Positions 16,489-23,673 of a stretch of DNA of 23,673 bases are shown piece after piece (positions within the stretch are counted from its first letter, which is position 1; each line of letters opens with the position of its first letter). Source of the stretch: Trichomonas vaginalis G3. Taxonomy: Eukaryota > Parabasalia > Trichomonadida > Trichomonadidae. The notes beneath the pieces are model-generated. The model was not told the origin of the DNA. It did no database searches and was given only the letters and a program-made list of their open reading frames with translations. Location of the stretch: contig NW_026529235.1 in assembly GCF_026262505.1 (NCBI RefSeq), positions 1-23,673 of the forward strand, read 5' to 3'. The translations under genes and the position numbers were made by a program.

Positions 16489-19400
16489 TTATGAATGAAG
16501 TCTTAGTTGATAGAAGTTAAACTTTTCAGCAAAGCAAGGACTAGAAGACTTACATAAGTCAAATCCAATCTCTTGACCGTCATAAAGTGCTTTGTAAAGT
16601 TTCATAACACTGAACTCAGAGTCTTTGTCAAATTTTCCTTGCGGAACCATTAAACCTTTATCTTCATCATAGAAACACTGAACAGAGTCAGGAAACATTT
16701 CATTAGCGGTTAAAGCAATAACATCTTGCTTCACGCCTTTCATTCTGCAGTGAAATGCAACTTCATTTAAATCATTCGTGAGTAAGTCTATGTAAGTCTT
16801 CTTTCCACAAAATATTGACTTGTATGCTAAACTTTGTTTTCTTTTGTGATTTCTGCAAAGTCGCTATGAAATTGACCAAGGTTTTTACCAATGAGAACTC
16901 TTCCATAACGTTTCTCAAACTCTTCAGCTAAACGAGGGATATCTTCATTGTAGAGATGCATACTGTCCGTATCGCTATAAAAGATGTCCATTCCTAAGTC
17001 CTCAGCAGTACAGAATACTTCACACATTATTCTCTTCGACATAGACAGAATGTTAACACCAAGTGGACAGAAGTTAAAGTGTCTGCAAATGCTTTTCGTT
17101 AGCTTGAAAATAGTTTTATCTGAACCATCCAAACCTTCGAACTTCACTATATGGTTGTAGTTTCTGATGGCATATCTTATAGCATCTTTGTCATTTACTA
17201 TGGTTATTTTTGACTCAATAGGAGATAGAATAGTTTTGCCATAAATACTGTTCAGAATGAGCTTTATATTTTCTTGCAAAGGATTTCCTTCTTTCTTATA
17301 CTTTAACCTTAACTCAAACAACTTCTTTACTTCATCTCTTATTCTAATATCTCTGTTTCCATCGTAATAGTATCCTTGCAACACTTCACATTTGACACCT
17401 TGATATTTTATGAGGTCTTGTAATGTTATATGGTCAACATACATTAAACAGCAAGTGTTTGAACTTCTGGGAACGTTAAGTTCTGGATTTAGTTCAGGGT
17501 CACAAACTATTAAAGGAAAGTGTCTATGTATTCCAATCTCTGTTATCTTAATGAGAACAAAGAAGCCAGACATAAACTTTTCACCAATGGGTTCCTTTTG
17601 GTTGTCATCGAATAAATGTCTCATGAGATACTCTGTGCTTAACATCTCATCCTTCAATACTTTGGAATTCCTTCTAAAGTATAAAGTCTTGCTATAGCGA
17701 TGGATATAATGAAACAGCGTCGAAGTCAGCAATGAGTTTCTTTTCGCTCTTTTGTTTCATGTTATCTGACAACATACATCTTCCACCTTGAATGCATCTC
17801 GAAATAAATTCTCTTGGTTTATTTGAGAGGTCATAAAGATTTCCATTCGGGAAGTATACTCTGTTCTCAAATAATTTGTTAGCAATTGAACAAATACTAA
17901 CGTAGTCATAAACGTTTAAATCAAATTCTTTCAATATGTCATTGCGGAACTTAACAAAACCTTCTCTTAAAATTCTTACATCTTGTTTGCAATAAAATGT
18001 GCTATATTTTTCTAAGTCGAAGTGGTTTTCATCTATTCTGCAACCTTTGATGGAATCTATGTTTTTCATAAATGTATCTGCATCCTGGATAAACTTACAT
18101 GCTTCAGAAATGACACCAGTTCTGTTGTCATTTGCTAACAAAGTACTGCTGTAGTAGTTGTATGGAAATACTTCTTTCGGTCCTGTTTGTAAGTTAAACA
18201 TAGCAGGAAATAGTTTAAGCTTCTTATTTATAACACTGTAAGAGTCTTTTATAATAATTGCCCTTCCTTTATATAAGCCAGTTATTTGCATTGTTCGTGA
18301 ACCTTTAATGATGGGAGTTCCTTTCACTTCTGTCATGTGTCTTAAGATGAAGTTTATATCATAACTGAGGTTATGGAAATATATTAAACTCTTGTCAGGA
18401 AGTCGTTCCAAAAATTCTGTTGCACAGTTCTGACCCCAAATGCTTTCACTCACTGAACCATCTTCACTGTCGTAACAGATGTTAAAAGCTTTATGAAAGC
18501 CATCGTACTACACTCAAAGTCAGCAAAGAAAACGTGCTCAGGAATGAACTTACATTTTTTATTTACTTCTTTTGACTCGGCTTTCTTCTTCAGTTGTACA
18601 CAATACTTTGGAGCATATGTCAAATCTTTAAATGGTGCAAGGTTCTGTTTATATAAGTCAGTCGTATATGTGAAAAGTTCTCCATAAGAAATAGGTTCGA
18701 AATATTTGCACTCCCACAATGTTTTCATAACATCCCATAGCGGTGTAGTTCTATCCATGCGAACTACATATTTATCTTCTCTCTTTGTATAAATCTTCAT
18801 CTGTTTCTCAATGTTCATTCCACCACACTCCTTCAAGATTTCTATATAGTTGCGAATGAAATATGTTGTCATTGGAATCTTTCATTTAGCATGTAGTGGT
18901 CTTCAACAAGAAGTAAGTCAATAGTTCGAACAGTTTTACATTCTTTTGGTATGTATCTCTTTATTTCATTATGTCTTGAGTCATTGAAGTAACCAATGGT
19001 AACATTAAATGCTATACCTGTTGCGTCAGAAATTTCTTGTACTTTACTTTGAGGAAAGTCTCTAACACGAATGACTTCTCTCATGTGGTCAATAGTTTCT
19101 TCATTTACTCCAGCCTGAATGCAAGCATAAACGAAACAATTGTCTTCTGTCATAAGTGTTGCAGTTCTTTTGTTCAGTTCATTGAAGATTTGGTAGCGTT
19201 CAAGATTTATAGGTAATGTGCAAAGATACTTCCAGAACTGACCGCTTCTCTTCTTATAAAACTTCTTTTCACCATTTCATTCCAAAAGCTTTATCTTGTT
19301 TCTCCTGTTTGCTTAAGTCTTTCCAAAATGGCTTTCTGGTCATTTGTCAGTGTGCTTTCATCTCTATATGGTCTCTTTTTTGGTTTCCTTTCTTTAACAT

Positions 19401-20274
19401 CTGACATCGTTAAGCCTTCATATTCTGTTAAATCATACATCTTTATTTCAGTAAGATTCTTTATGTTTGTCAAGAAGAAGTCATAGTGCATTTCAACAAT
19501 ACCTGCAGCATTTGCTTCTATCTCTGATATAAAGTTCTCCTTCAAGAGCTGATGTAGTAATGTTCCAATATTATTGAGGTTTAACGTAGAACATTCATAC
19601 TTTCCACCAAGTTTATAACATACCATCCATCTTTGTTGGGAGTTTATTTTAATCTTCTCTAAGAGTCTCATGAAAACCTTACCGAAATGTTTGTGTAAGT
19701 AGTCTCTGTTTGGTTCATCTAAAGCTTCGATGTTAAAGTCAATGAGTCTATTGCCTGACTTCACATTTCTCTTCCTATTCTCTTCATCTTTCTTTAACCA
19801 TCTCTCACCTTCTTTTGGTTTGTCGTCAATGGAACGAATGACATCGTTAGCTTTGCGAACTTGTTCTATAGCACTTTTAAACATCTCTCTTCTCTGTTGT
19901 TTCAGTGTGTCGTCTCTCTTTCGTGTTTCACCAACGTTTGCATTTGTTATGTCAAACATCTCTTGACGAACATCATGCGAAAGAGCTTTACGAGTATGAC
20001 CAACGTTCGCATTTGTTATGTCAAACATTTCTCTTCTTACTTCATGAGGTACTGAACGTCTATGATATAAGTCAATAGCAACGTCATTTAAAGGAAATGC
20101 TCTTGCATTTATGAACTCATGAATTCTATCATAAGTTATTTCACCATTGTAGTCATTGAGGATGTCAGCGAGTGCTTTTTTGTTTGTCGCGTAATGTTTT
20201 GCAACATCTATGTTAGCTTCTGTAAGAAGTTGTTTTATTTCCGAGTGTTCTAACTTAGACAACTTCCGATACAT
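16489..20274 (-). pseudogene. Protein-primed family B DNA polymerase, Polinton B, broken
   Basis: The element's replicative polymerase, about 1,260 codons, starting at ATG 20272-20274 with the T-rich box at 20287-20293 on the minus strand. It would copy the linear DNA from its ends using a protein primer. The N-terminal third holds a near-duplicate REMFDITNANVG segment (two copies, a third weaker). Next comes a region with DNCFVYAC and later EDHYML, a Cys/His pattern like the OTU-type domain ahead of the exonuclease in many Polinton polymerases. Then exonuclease motifs: FFADFE (near 18520), FHNLSYDINF (near 18370) and FYCKQD (near 17990). Polymerase motifs follow: DFDAVSLYPS (near 17710), KLILNSIYGK (near 17245) and YSDTDS (near 16970). 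Motif order and the YxDTDS form are typical of protein-primed PolB. The gene is broken, with about four breaks. Confidence 0.9.
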
Positions 20275-20363
20275 CTTTAGTAGGAAATAAAAAAATTTCT
20301 TAGAAAAAAATTAGCTTAGATTTTTTAAGGCTAGTTTTAAAATATTTCGAACTTTTTATTATA

Positions 20364-20837
20364 ATGAAACACATGCAAGATTGCAAGTTCTTTTCATACA
20401 ATGCTCTCGCTAATGCCATCAAGAATGAGTTCAATGGTGCTTCAAACGTTAATGTTATCTTTAACAAGAAGTTTGTGAAAGAATCTAAGTTCGGTCAGTA
20501 TGTCAGACCATTAGCTATTGTCATTGACCGCAAACGTTATACTTCACAAGAGTTAGCAGTAGTTTTGAAACAAAAGAGTTTCTTCGTGAATGTCAAAGAT
20601 ACTCATTATACTGTCATAAAGAACTCTAACATTGACTTCTTCAGTATTGCTTTAAATCTTTCCGAACAGAAAGAATATAAGAAGGGTGAAACAAATGTGA
20701 AATATTATCCTTCATCTCTGAAGACAATAACGAACAAAGATGTTATACAGAAATTCTTACCAAAGGTTGAAGAAGCTTCTATTGACATTGACGAAGGAAG
20801 TGAAATGGTTGAAGAAATAGACCCTGAAGCTATTTAA
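20364..20837 (+). CDS. Unknown 157-residue protein divergent from PolB, Polinton B
   Basis: Whole-looking frame, ATG 20364, TTTTTAT box at 20353-20359 only 4 bases before the start codon, the shortest leader seen. The 89-base gap to the polymerase start holds both divergent promoters. The protein has a helix at 10-25 (SYNALANAIKNEF), beta-strands (NVNVIFNKKFV, RPLAIVIDRKRY), a second alpha/beta unit (SQELAVVLKQKSFFVNV), and an acidic tail (EASIDIDEGSEMVEEIDPE). It is not recognised. Position opposite the polymerase would suit a replication factor such as a terminal-protein partner or single-strand DNA-binding protein with an acidic tail. That is a hypothesis only. Confidence 0.55.
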   Translation: MKHMQDCKFFSYNALANAIKNEFNGASNVNVIFNKKFVKESKFGQYVRPLAIVIDRKRYTSQELAVVLKQKSFFVNVKDTHYTVIKNSNIDFFSIALNLSEQKEYKKGETNVKYYPSSLKTITNKDVIQKFLPKVEEASIDIDEGSEMVEEIDPEAI

Positions 20838-20855
20838 GCAAAAATATATTTTTGT

Positions 20856-21692
20856 TCATTCTTCCTCTTTGAAGTTGTCGAAATATTCTGTTATCTTTTC
20901 TTTCAGTAATGTTAAGTCTTCTTTGAATGTAAGTATTGTGCAACCTTTGATGTCATAGTGTGTTTGAGGTAACGTATCTTGAACTATTTGTTTCACATCT
21001 TCATTCGGTGTCATTGAAATCGGTAAGTTTTCACGATAGAACCAGTTTCTGTCAGATTTATATATTTTAGCTAAGTCATAAAAGCTCTTGTTGTTTCTTC
21101 TGACTAAATGCAACATAACCATATCTTTATCTTCTTCTTTCTCCAACTCTTCAGTATATATCATATACTTATAACTCTTTTCCTTTCCTTTTGGTACTGA
21201 ACGTGGTATTCTTTTCTGTATGCTTTTGTCTTTGGATTCAATGACTTCATCTTTTGCTTGAAGTTTCTTTTCCATCTCTCCACGTTCTGCTTTATATAGT
21301 TCATCTAACATCATGAAAATATAACAAGCATAACGGAGCCAAGCCCACATTGCTACAGCATTTACTAAAAGTCTATGAACATAATATCCTTTCAAACCAG
21401 GAGCCAAATTCTTGCGATTTTCGTACGGAATCTCTTCTCTCGGTTTTCCGAGGGAAGCAATCATATGAGGAAATTCTTCTAAAAGTTCTTTTGTCTGTTG
21501 GTTTTCAAACCAATGATATGCTTGCTTTGTAGAACGAAGAGCATTCATTATACTTTGCATTTGGTACATGTCATCTTTGACCGAACGAATGAGGCGAAGT
21601 TGTTTGTTATATTGTATGTACTCGTATTCTTCATTTATGGCTTCATGAACGATAGCAGTTGTTGTGTTCTCTGATGTTGACATTACTGTCAT
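20856..21692 (-). CDS. KilA-N / MSV199-type DNA-binding regulator, Polinton B
   Basis: Start taken as ATG 21690-21692 (278 residues; a second in-frame ATG is at 21681-21683), with the T-rich box at 21703-21709 on the minus strand and a two-codon ATG-AAA-TGA frame before the start. Residues 45-135 resemble the MSV199/KilA-N domain of large DNA viruses: WFENQQTKELLEEFP, then LKGYYVHRLLVNAVAMWAWL with the conserved 'Y.h..L...va.Wa' pattern. A coiled coil follows (about 136-162), then a C-terminal domain with SYKYMIYTEELEKEEDKDMV and FYDLAKIYKSDRNWFYRENL, like the DUF3627-type tail of viral KilA-N proteins. The end is acidic (FKEEE). The family binds DNA and is thought to regulate viral genes; direct function here is inferred. 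It looks whole. Confidence 0.55.
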   Translation of the reverse strand: MTVMSTSENTTTAIVHEAINEEYEYIQYNKQLRLIRSVKDDMYQMQSIMNALRSTKQAYHWFENQQTKELLEEFPHMIASLGKPREEIPYENRKNLAPGLKGYYVHRLLVNAVAMWAWLRYACYIFMMLDELYKAERGEMEKKLQAKDEVIESKDKSIQKRIPRSVPKGKEKSYKYMIYTEELEKEEDKDMVMLHLVRRNNKSFYDLAKIYKSDRNWFYRENLPISMTPNEDVKQIVQDTLPQTHYDIKGCTILTFKEDLTLLKEKITEYFDNFKEEE

Positions 21693-21771
21693 TTCATACA
21701 AGATAAAAAAATAAATAAAAAAAATTCTAACGTTATTTTCTGACTTTCACAAAAGACCAAAAATAAACGCT

Positions 21772-22383
21772 TTACATGTATTTTTCAGCAACTTCGTCAA
21801 ATAATTTTATAGCTTTATCTATCTCATCTACTTCAAACGTTTCTTTACCTTTCATGGGAGCACCATACATTTTCTCAAAAACTTCAAGCAGTTCTGTTTC
21901 TGCAGCTCTCATATCATTAACGAACACAACCTTGACTCTATTGACTGTACTGTCATATCTTTGAGTTATATTATATGGTCTTCCTATCTTATATCTCTTT
22001 GTATTGAAGTCCTTCGGTTTCTGAACGATGTAAAGTAAGCCTTCACTGCAACGTTCTGAGTCGAATGAACCATATGTTATGAAGTTATATCCAACAACTG
22101 GGTCTAACCATAACAAAACTATTGGTATAAGACTTTTGTCAATGAGATATGCTCTTGTTCCATGAAATGCTACTGATATCATAAGCTCAGGATTTCTTGT
22201 CAAAATTTTCTGAGTTGAAGCATTTCTAACCCAGTCCTTTGTTTTCTTTCCAGATGGAGATATAATGTCTGACAAAGAATATTTGTTGTATTTCTTTGAG
22301 TATCTTACGTTTAAATCACCTATTCTAACCACTTTGGTGTCATTGTCAATCTTTCTAACTGTTTCAAACTCAATGTTTGTCAT
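21772..22383 (-). CDS. KilA-N plus GIY-YIG (T5orf172-type) nuclease, Polinton B
   Basis: 203 residues from ATG 22381-22383 (MTNIEFETVRK), with the T-rich box at 22403-22409 on the minus strand and an ATG-TAA frame at 22392-22397 in the leader. Residues about 15-100 form a KilA-N-like domain (VRYSKKYNKYSLSDII, DWVRNASTQKIL, FHGTRAYLIDKSLIPIVLLW with 'a.Wl.P' spacing). Residues 116-185 form a GIY-YIG domain of the T5orf172 kind: GLLYIVQ for the GIY strand, YKIGRPYNITQRYDS for the YIG strand with its arginine, then DMRAAETELLEVFE with the likely catalytic Glu162. In large DNA viruses and phages such fusions are thought to bind and nick DNA. The key residues are all present and the frame looks whole. 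It might act in repair, recombination or exclusion of rivals. Confidence 0.7.
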   Translation of the reverse strand: MTNIEFETVRKIDNDTKVVRIGDLNVRYSKKYNKYSLSDIISPSGKKTKDWVRNASTQKILTRNPELMISVAFHGTRAYLIDKSLIPIVLLWLDPVVGYNFITYGSFDSERCSEGLLYIVQKPKDFNTKRYKIGRPYNITQRYDSTVNRVKVVFVNDMRAAETELLEVFEKMYGAPMKGKETFEVDEIDKAIKLFDEVAEKYM

Positions 22384-22388
22384 TACTG

Positions 22389-22475
22389 TCTTTACATACA
22401 AAATAAAAATTTTTCTTAGAAAAAATTAGCGTTATTTTTCTGTCATAAGGAAATGTCAAAACTCATGAATTTTCG
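22389..22475 (-). promoter_or_regulatory. Duplicated leader/promoter, copy 1 (before the KilA-N/GIY-YIG gene)
   Basis: Near-identical to 23505-23595 in the same orientation. Read on the minus strand it has ATTTCCTTATGACAG, then AAAAATAACGCTAATTTTTT, then CTAAGAAAAATTTTTAT, then TTGTATGTAAAGA leading to the start codon. The AAAATAACGTTA-like motif also occurs before the genes starting at 21692 and 12648. Confidence 0.7.
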
Positions 22476-22493
22476 TGAATTTCCTTAAGATAG

Positions 22494-22555
22494 AAAAAAT
22501 AATGTTTATGTTAGCATGTTAGATCTAACACGTTTTCTAACCACTTTTCTAACAT
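22494..22555 (+). repeat. 62-bp inverted module, arm 1
   Basis: Exact reverse complement of 23606-23667. It is built of GTTAG/CTAAC units and contains the 14-bp perfect palindrome TGTTAGATCTAACA at 22517-22530. Confidence 0.9.
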
Positions 22556-22561
22556 AACTAT

Positions 22562-23503
22562 TTACAAGCGTTTTACATGGTATATGTTGCGATGGTTCAT
22601 GACTTTAAACAGTTTTGTAGCTTCTATTTCTTCACGAAGGATATCAAAAATTTTAACTATGCCGAAGGTTTCTTTATATTTCTTCTTGACATCAGATAAT
22701 AGGAAATCGTCAGCTGTTGGATAGTTTTTGTTCAGAAATGCTAACATGTCCATTTTATCTTCTGCTGGTTTCTCTACTTCTTTCTTTAAGTCAGCATAGT
22801 CGTTTCTCATACGTTCTATCTCTTTGACGGAGTAGTTATATTTCCTCATTGCTGCTTTACATTTTGAACATTGCGGATTCATTTTTGCGTTATACATTGA
22901 AATTTGACCTGCTAGAACAACTAAGGCGTCAATGGTTTTCTTTAACTCAAAAGTTGTTGGTTTTATTTGTCCATTCCATATTTTACATCTTTTATCTTTA
23001 TCTCTTATCTGCCATACACATTCAGCAACTAATGAAACAAAGTTGTCGTATGTCTTAAACTCCCCAGATTTATATATGTCAGAGATGTTCTTATATACCA
23101 TGTCGCAATCTTTGTCCATAACTTTATGGTTGCAATGATATCCTAGAAACTCATAGTTTACTTTACGTATGAACTTCTTTATTTCTACTGAGTCAGTTGG
23201 TTTCACTTCTATTTCATCGAATTCATGAATAGTTAGTTTTTGTTGCTGAACTTCCGGTAATTTGGGTAAATGGTCAATAATATCCTGCATGTCATAAAGA
23301 TACTGTTCATTTGTTTCATCTTTCGCACTACAGTCTAAATTACTTGTTAAAAGTTCTTGCTTAATTCTTTGTATTTCTGTCTCAAAAGTATATGAAGAAG
23401 GAATGAAGCTTTTCATCTCTACTAACATAGATGTTGGATTCATAACTAAAGAGTTTGGTGAAGTTGTTGTTTGAAGTGTTGTAGAACCTATTGTTGAAAT
23501 CAT
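22562..23503 (-). CDS. Unknown 313-residue protein with CxxC motif, Polinton B
   Basis: Whole-looking frame from ATG 23501-23503, T-rich box at 23519-23525 on the minus strand, leader containing ATG-TAA. The first 30 residues are Ser/Thr-rich (STIGSTTLQTTTSPNSLVM). Residues about 110-200 are mostly helical with paired cysteines and histidine (YHCNHKVMDKDCDMVYKN). Near residue 215 there is MNPQCSKCKAAMRKYN, a possible half zinc site, followed by a helix. The C-terminal 60 residues (DDFLLSDVKKKYKETFGIVK onward) read like a winged-helix domain. No family match. Since its leader is a duplicate of that of the KilA-N/GIY-YIG gene, it is likely co-regulated and part of an early regulatory set. Confidence 0.6.
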   Translation of the reverse strand: MISTIGSTTLQTTTSPNSLVMNPTSMLVEMKSFIPSSYTFETEIQRIKQELLTSNLDCSAKDETNEQYLYDMQDIIDHLPKLPEVQQQKLTIHEFDEIEVKPTDSVEIKKFIRKVNYEFLGYHCNHKVMDKDCDMVYKNISDIYKSGEFKTYDNFVSLVAECVWQIRDKDKRCKIWNGQIKPTTFELKKTIDALVVLAGQISMYNAKMNPQCSKCKAAMRKYNYSVKEIERMRNDYADLKKEVEKPAEDKMDMLAFLNKNYPTADDFLLSDVKKKYKETFGIVKIFDILREEIEATKLFKVMNHRNIYHVKRL

Positions 23504-23504
23504 A

Positions 23505-23595
23505 TCTTTACATACAAGATAAAAATTTTTCTTAGAAAAAAATTAGCGTTATTTTTCTTTCATAAGGAAATGTCAAAAATTCATGATTTTCGAGA
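23505..23595 (-). promoter_or_regulatory. Duplicated leader/promoter, copy 2 (before the CxxC gene)
   Basis: Matches 22389-22475 with only a few differences over about 75 bases, then similarity fades in the last part. It is followed, in place of more direct repeat, by the inverted 62-bp module. Confidence 0.7.
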
Positions 23596-23605
23596 GTTTT
23601 AGACC

Positions 23606-23667
23606 ATGTTAGAAAAGTGGTTAGAAAACGTGTTAGATCTAACATGCTAACATAAACATTATTTTTT
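23606..23667 (-). repeat. 62-bp inverted module, arm 2
   Basis: Exact reverse complement of 22494-22555, with the palindrome TGTTAGATCTAACA at 23631-23644. It ends six bases before the window edge, where a minus-strand ATG (23671-23673) may begin or belong to a further gene. Confidence 0.9.
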
Positions 23668-23673
23668 GTTCAT

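Larger units (their letters stand above)
9731..23673. mobile_element. Polinton/Maverick-like fossil B (partial, runs off the right edge)
   Basis: Virus-like element of the Polinton/Maverick family, at least 13.9 kb. Its parts in order are a Dam-type methyltransferase, small putative virion genes, a major capsid gene, a minor-capsid candidate, a protein-primed family B polymerase, and a regulatory/nuclease cluster of KilA-N-type genes. Protein-primed PolB with a capsid gene is the hallmark of the family. It is broken, with about six to nine breaks, while roughly ten genes look whole, so it is probably young. No integrase, ATPase or protease was found in the visible part; these may lie beyond the right edge. 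Confidence 0.8.

Overview
The window looks like nuclear DNA of a trichomonad, most likely Trichomonas vaginalis or a close relative. It is AT-rich and has no visible introns. It carries Maverick/Polinton (virus-like) genes, which trichomonads hold in large numbers, and a Mutator-like (MULE) DNA transposon whose transposase start sits just behind a sequence matching the trichomonad initiator TCA-Y-W-Y-T-T. No ordinary host gene could be recognised. The species call is inference from content, not from a database match.

Layout. (1) About 1-6071: the end of one Polinton-like fossil (called A). Nearly all its genes read leftward from a 25-bp tandem array: a basic, glutamine-rich coiled-coil protein, further structural-type remains, a jelly-roll capsid-like gene, and a small gene pair at the left edge. 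(2) About 6072-9730: a junction region. It holds GC-rich hairpins, a 29-bp poly-T, four identical 148-bp repeats, a MULE transposase with two frameshifts, and a 62-bp sequence that can fold into a fully paired three-way junction. (3) About 9731-23673: a second Polinton-like fossil (called B), running off the right edge. It holds a Dam-type DNA adenine methyltransferase, a cluster of small putative virion proteins (one pVI-like, two with membrane segments), a second capsid gene, a possible minor capsid gene, a protein-primed family B DNA polymerase, and an early-looking cluster of KilA-N-type proteins, one fused to a GIY-YIG nuclease domain.

A and B meet head to head. A 37-bp sequence at 6035-6071 is repeated exactly, inverted, at 9731-9767, and the gene sets of A and B diverge from it. 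Each side has its own capsid-like gene, and the two are only distantly similar, which favours two elements of different lineages over one interrupted element. Both are broken fossils with several breaks each, but many open frames survive, so they look fairly young. No integrase, packaging ATPase or capsid protease was seen in the window; these may lie outside it.

Regulation is unusually readable. Most Polinton genes have a T-rich box (TTTTTAT or a close variant) about 5-25 bases before the start codon and no host-type initiator, while the MULE has the host-type initiator. Several Polinton leaders also carry a minimal ATG-TAA upstream reading frame. The genes at the right edge share duplicated leaders plus a perfect 62-bp inverted module built from GTTAG/CTAAC units.
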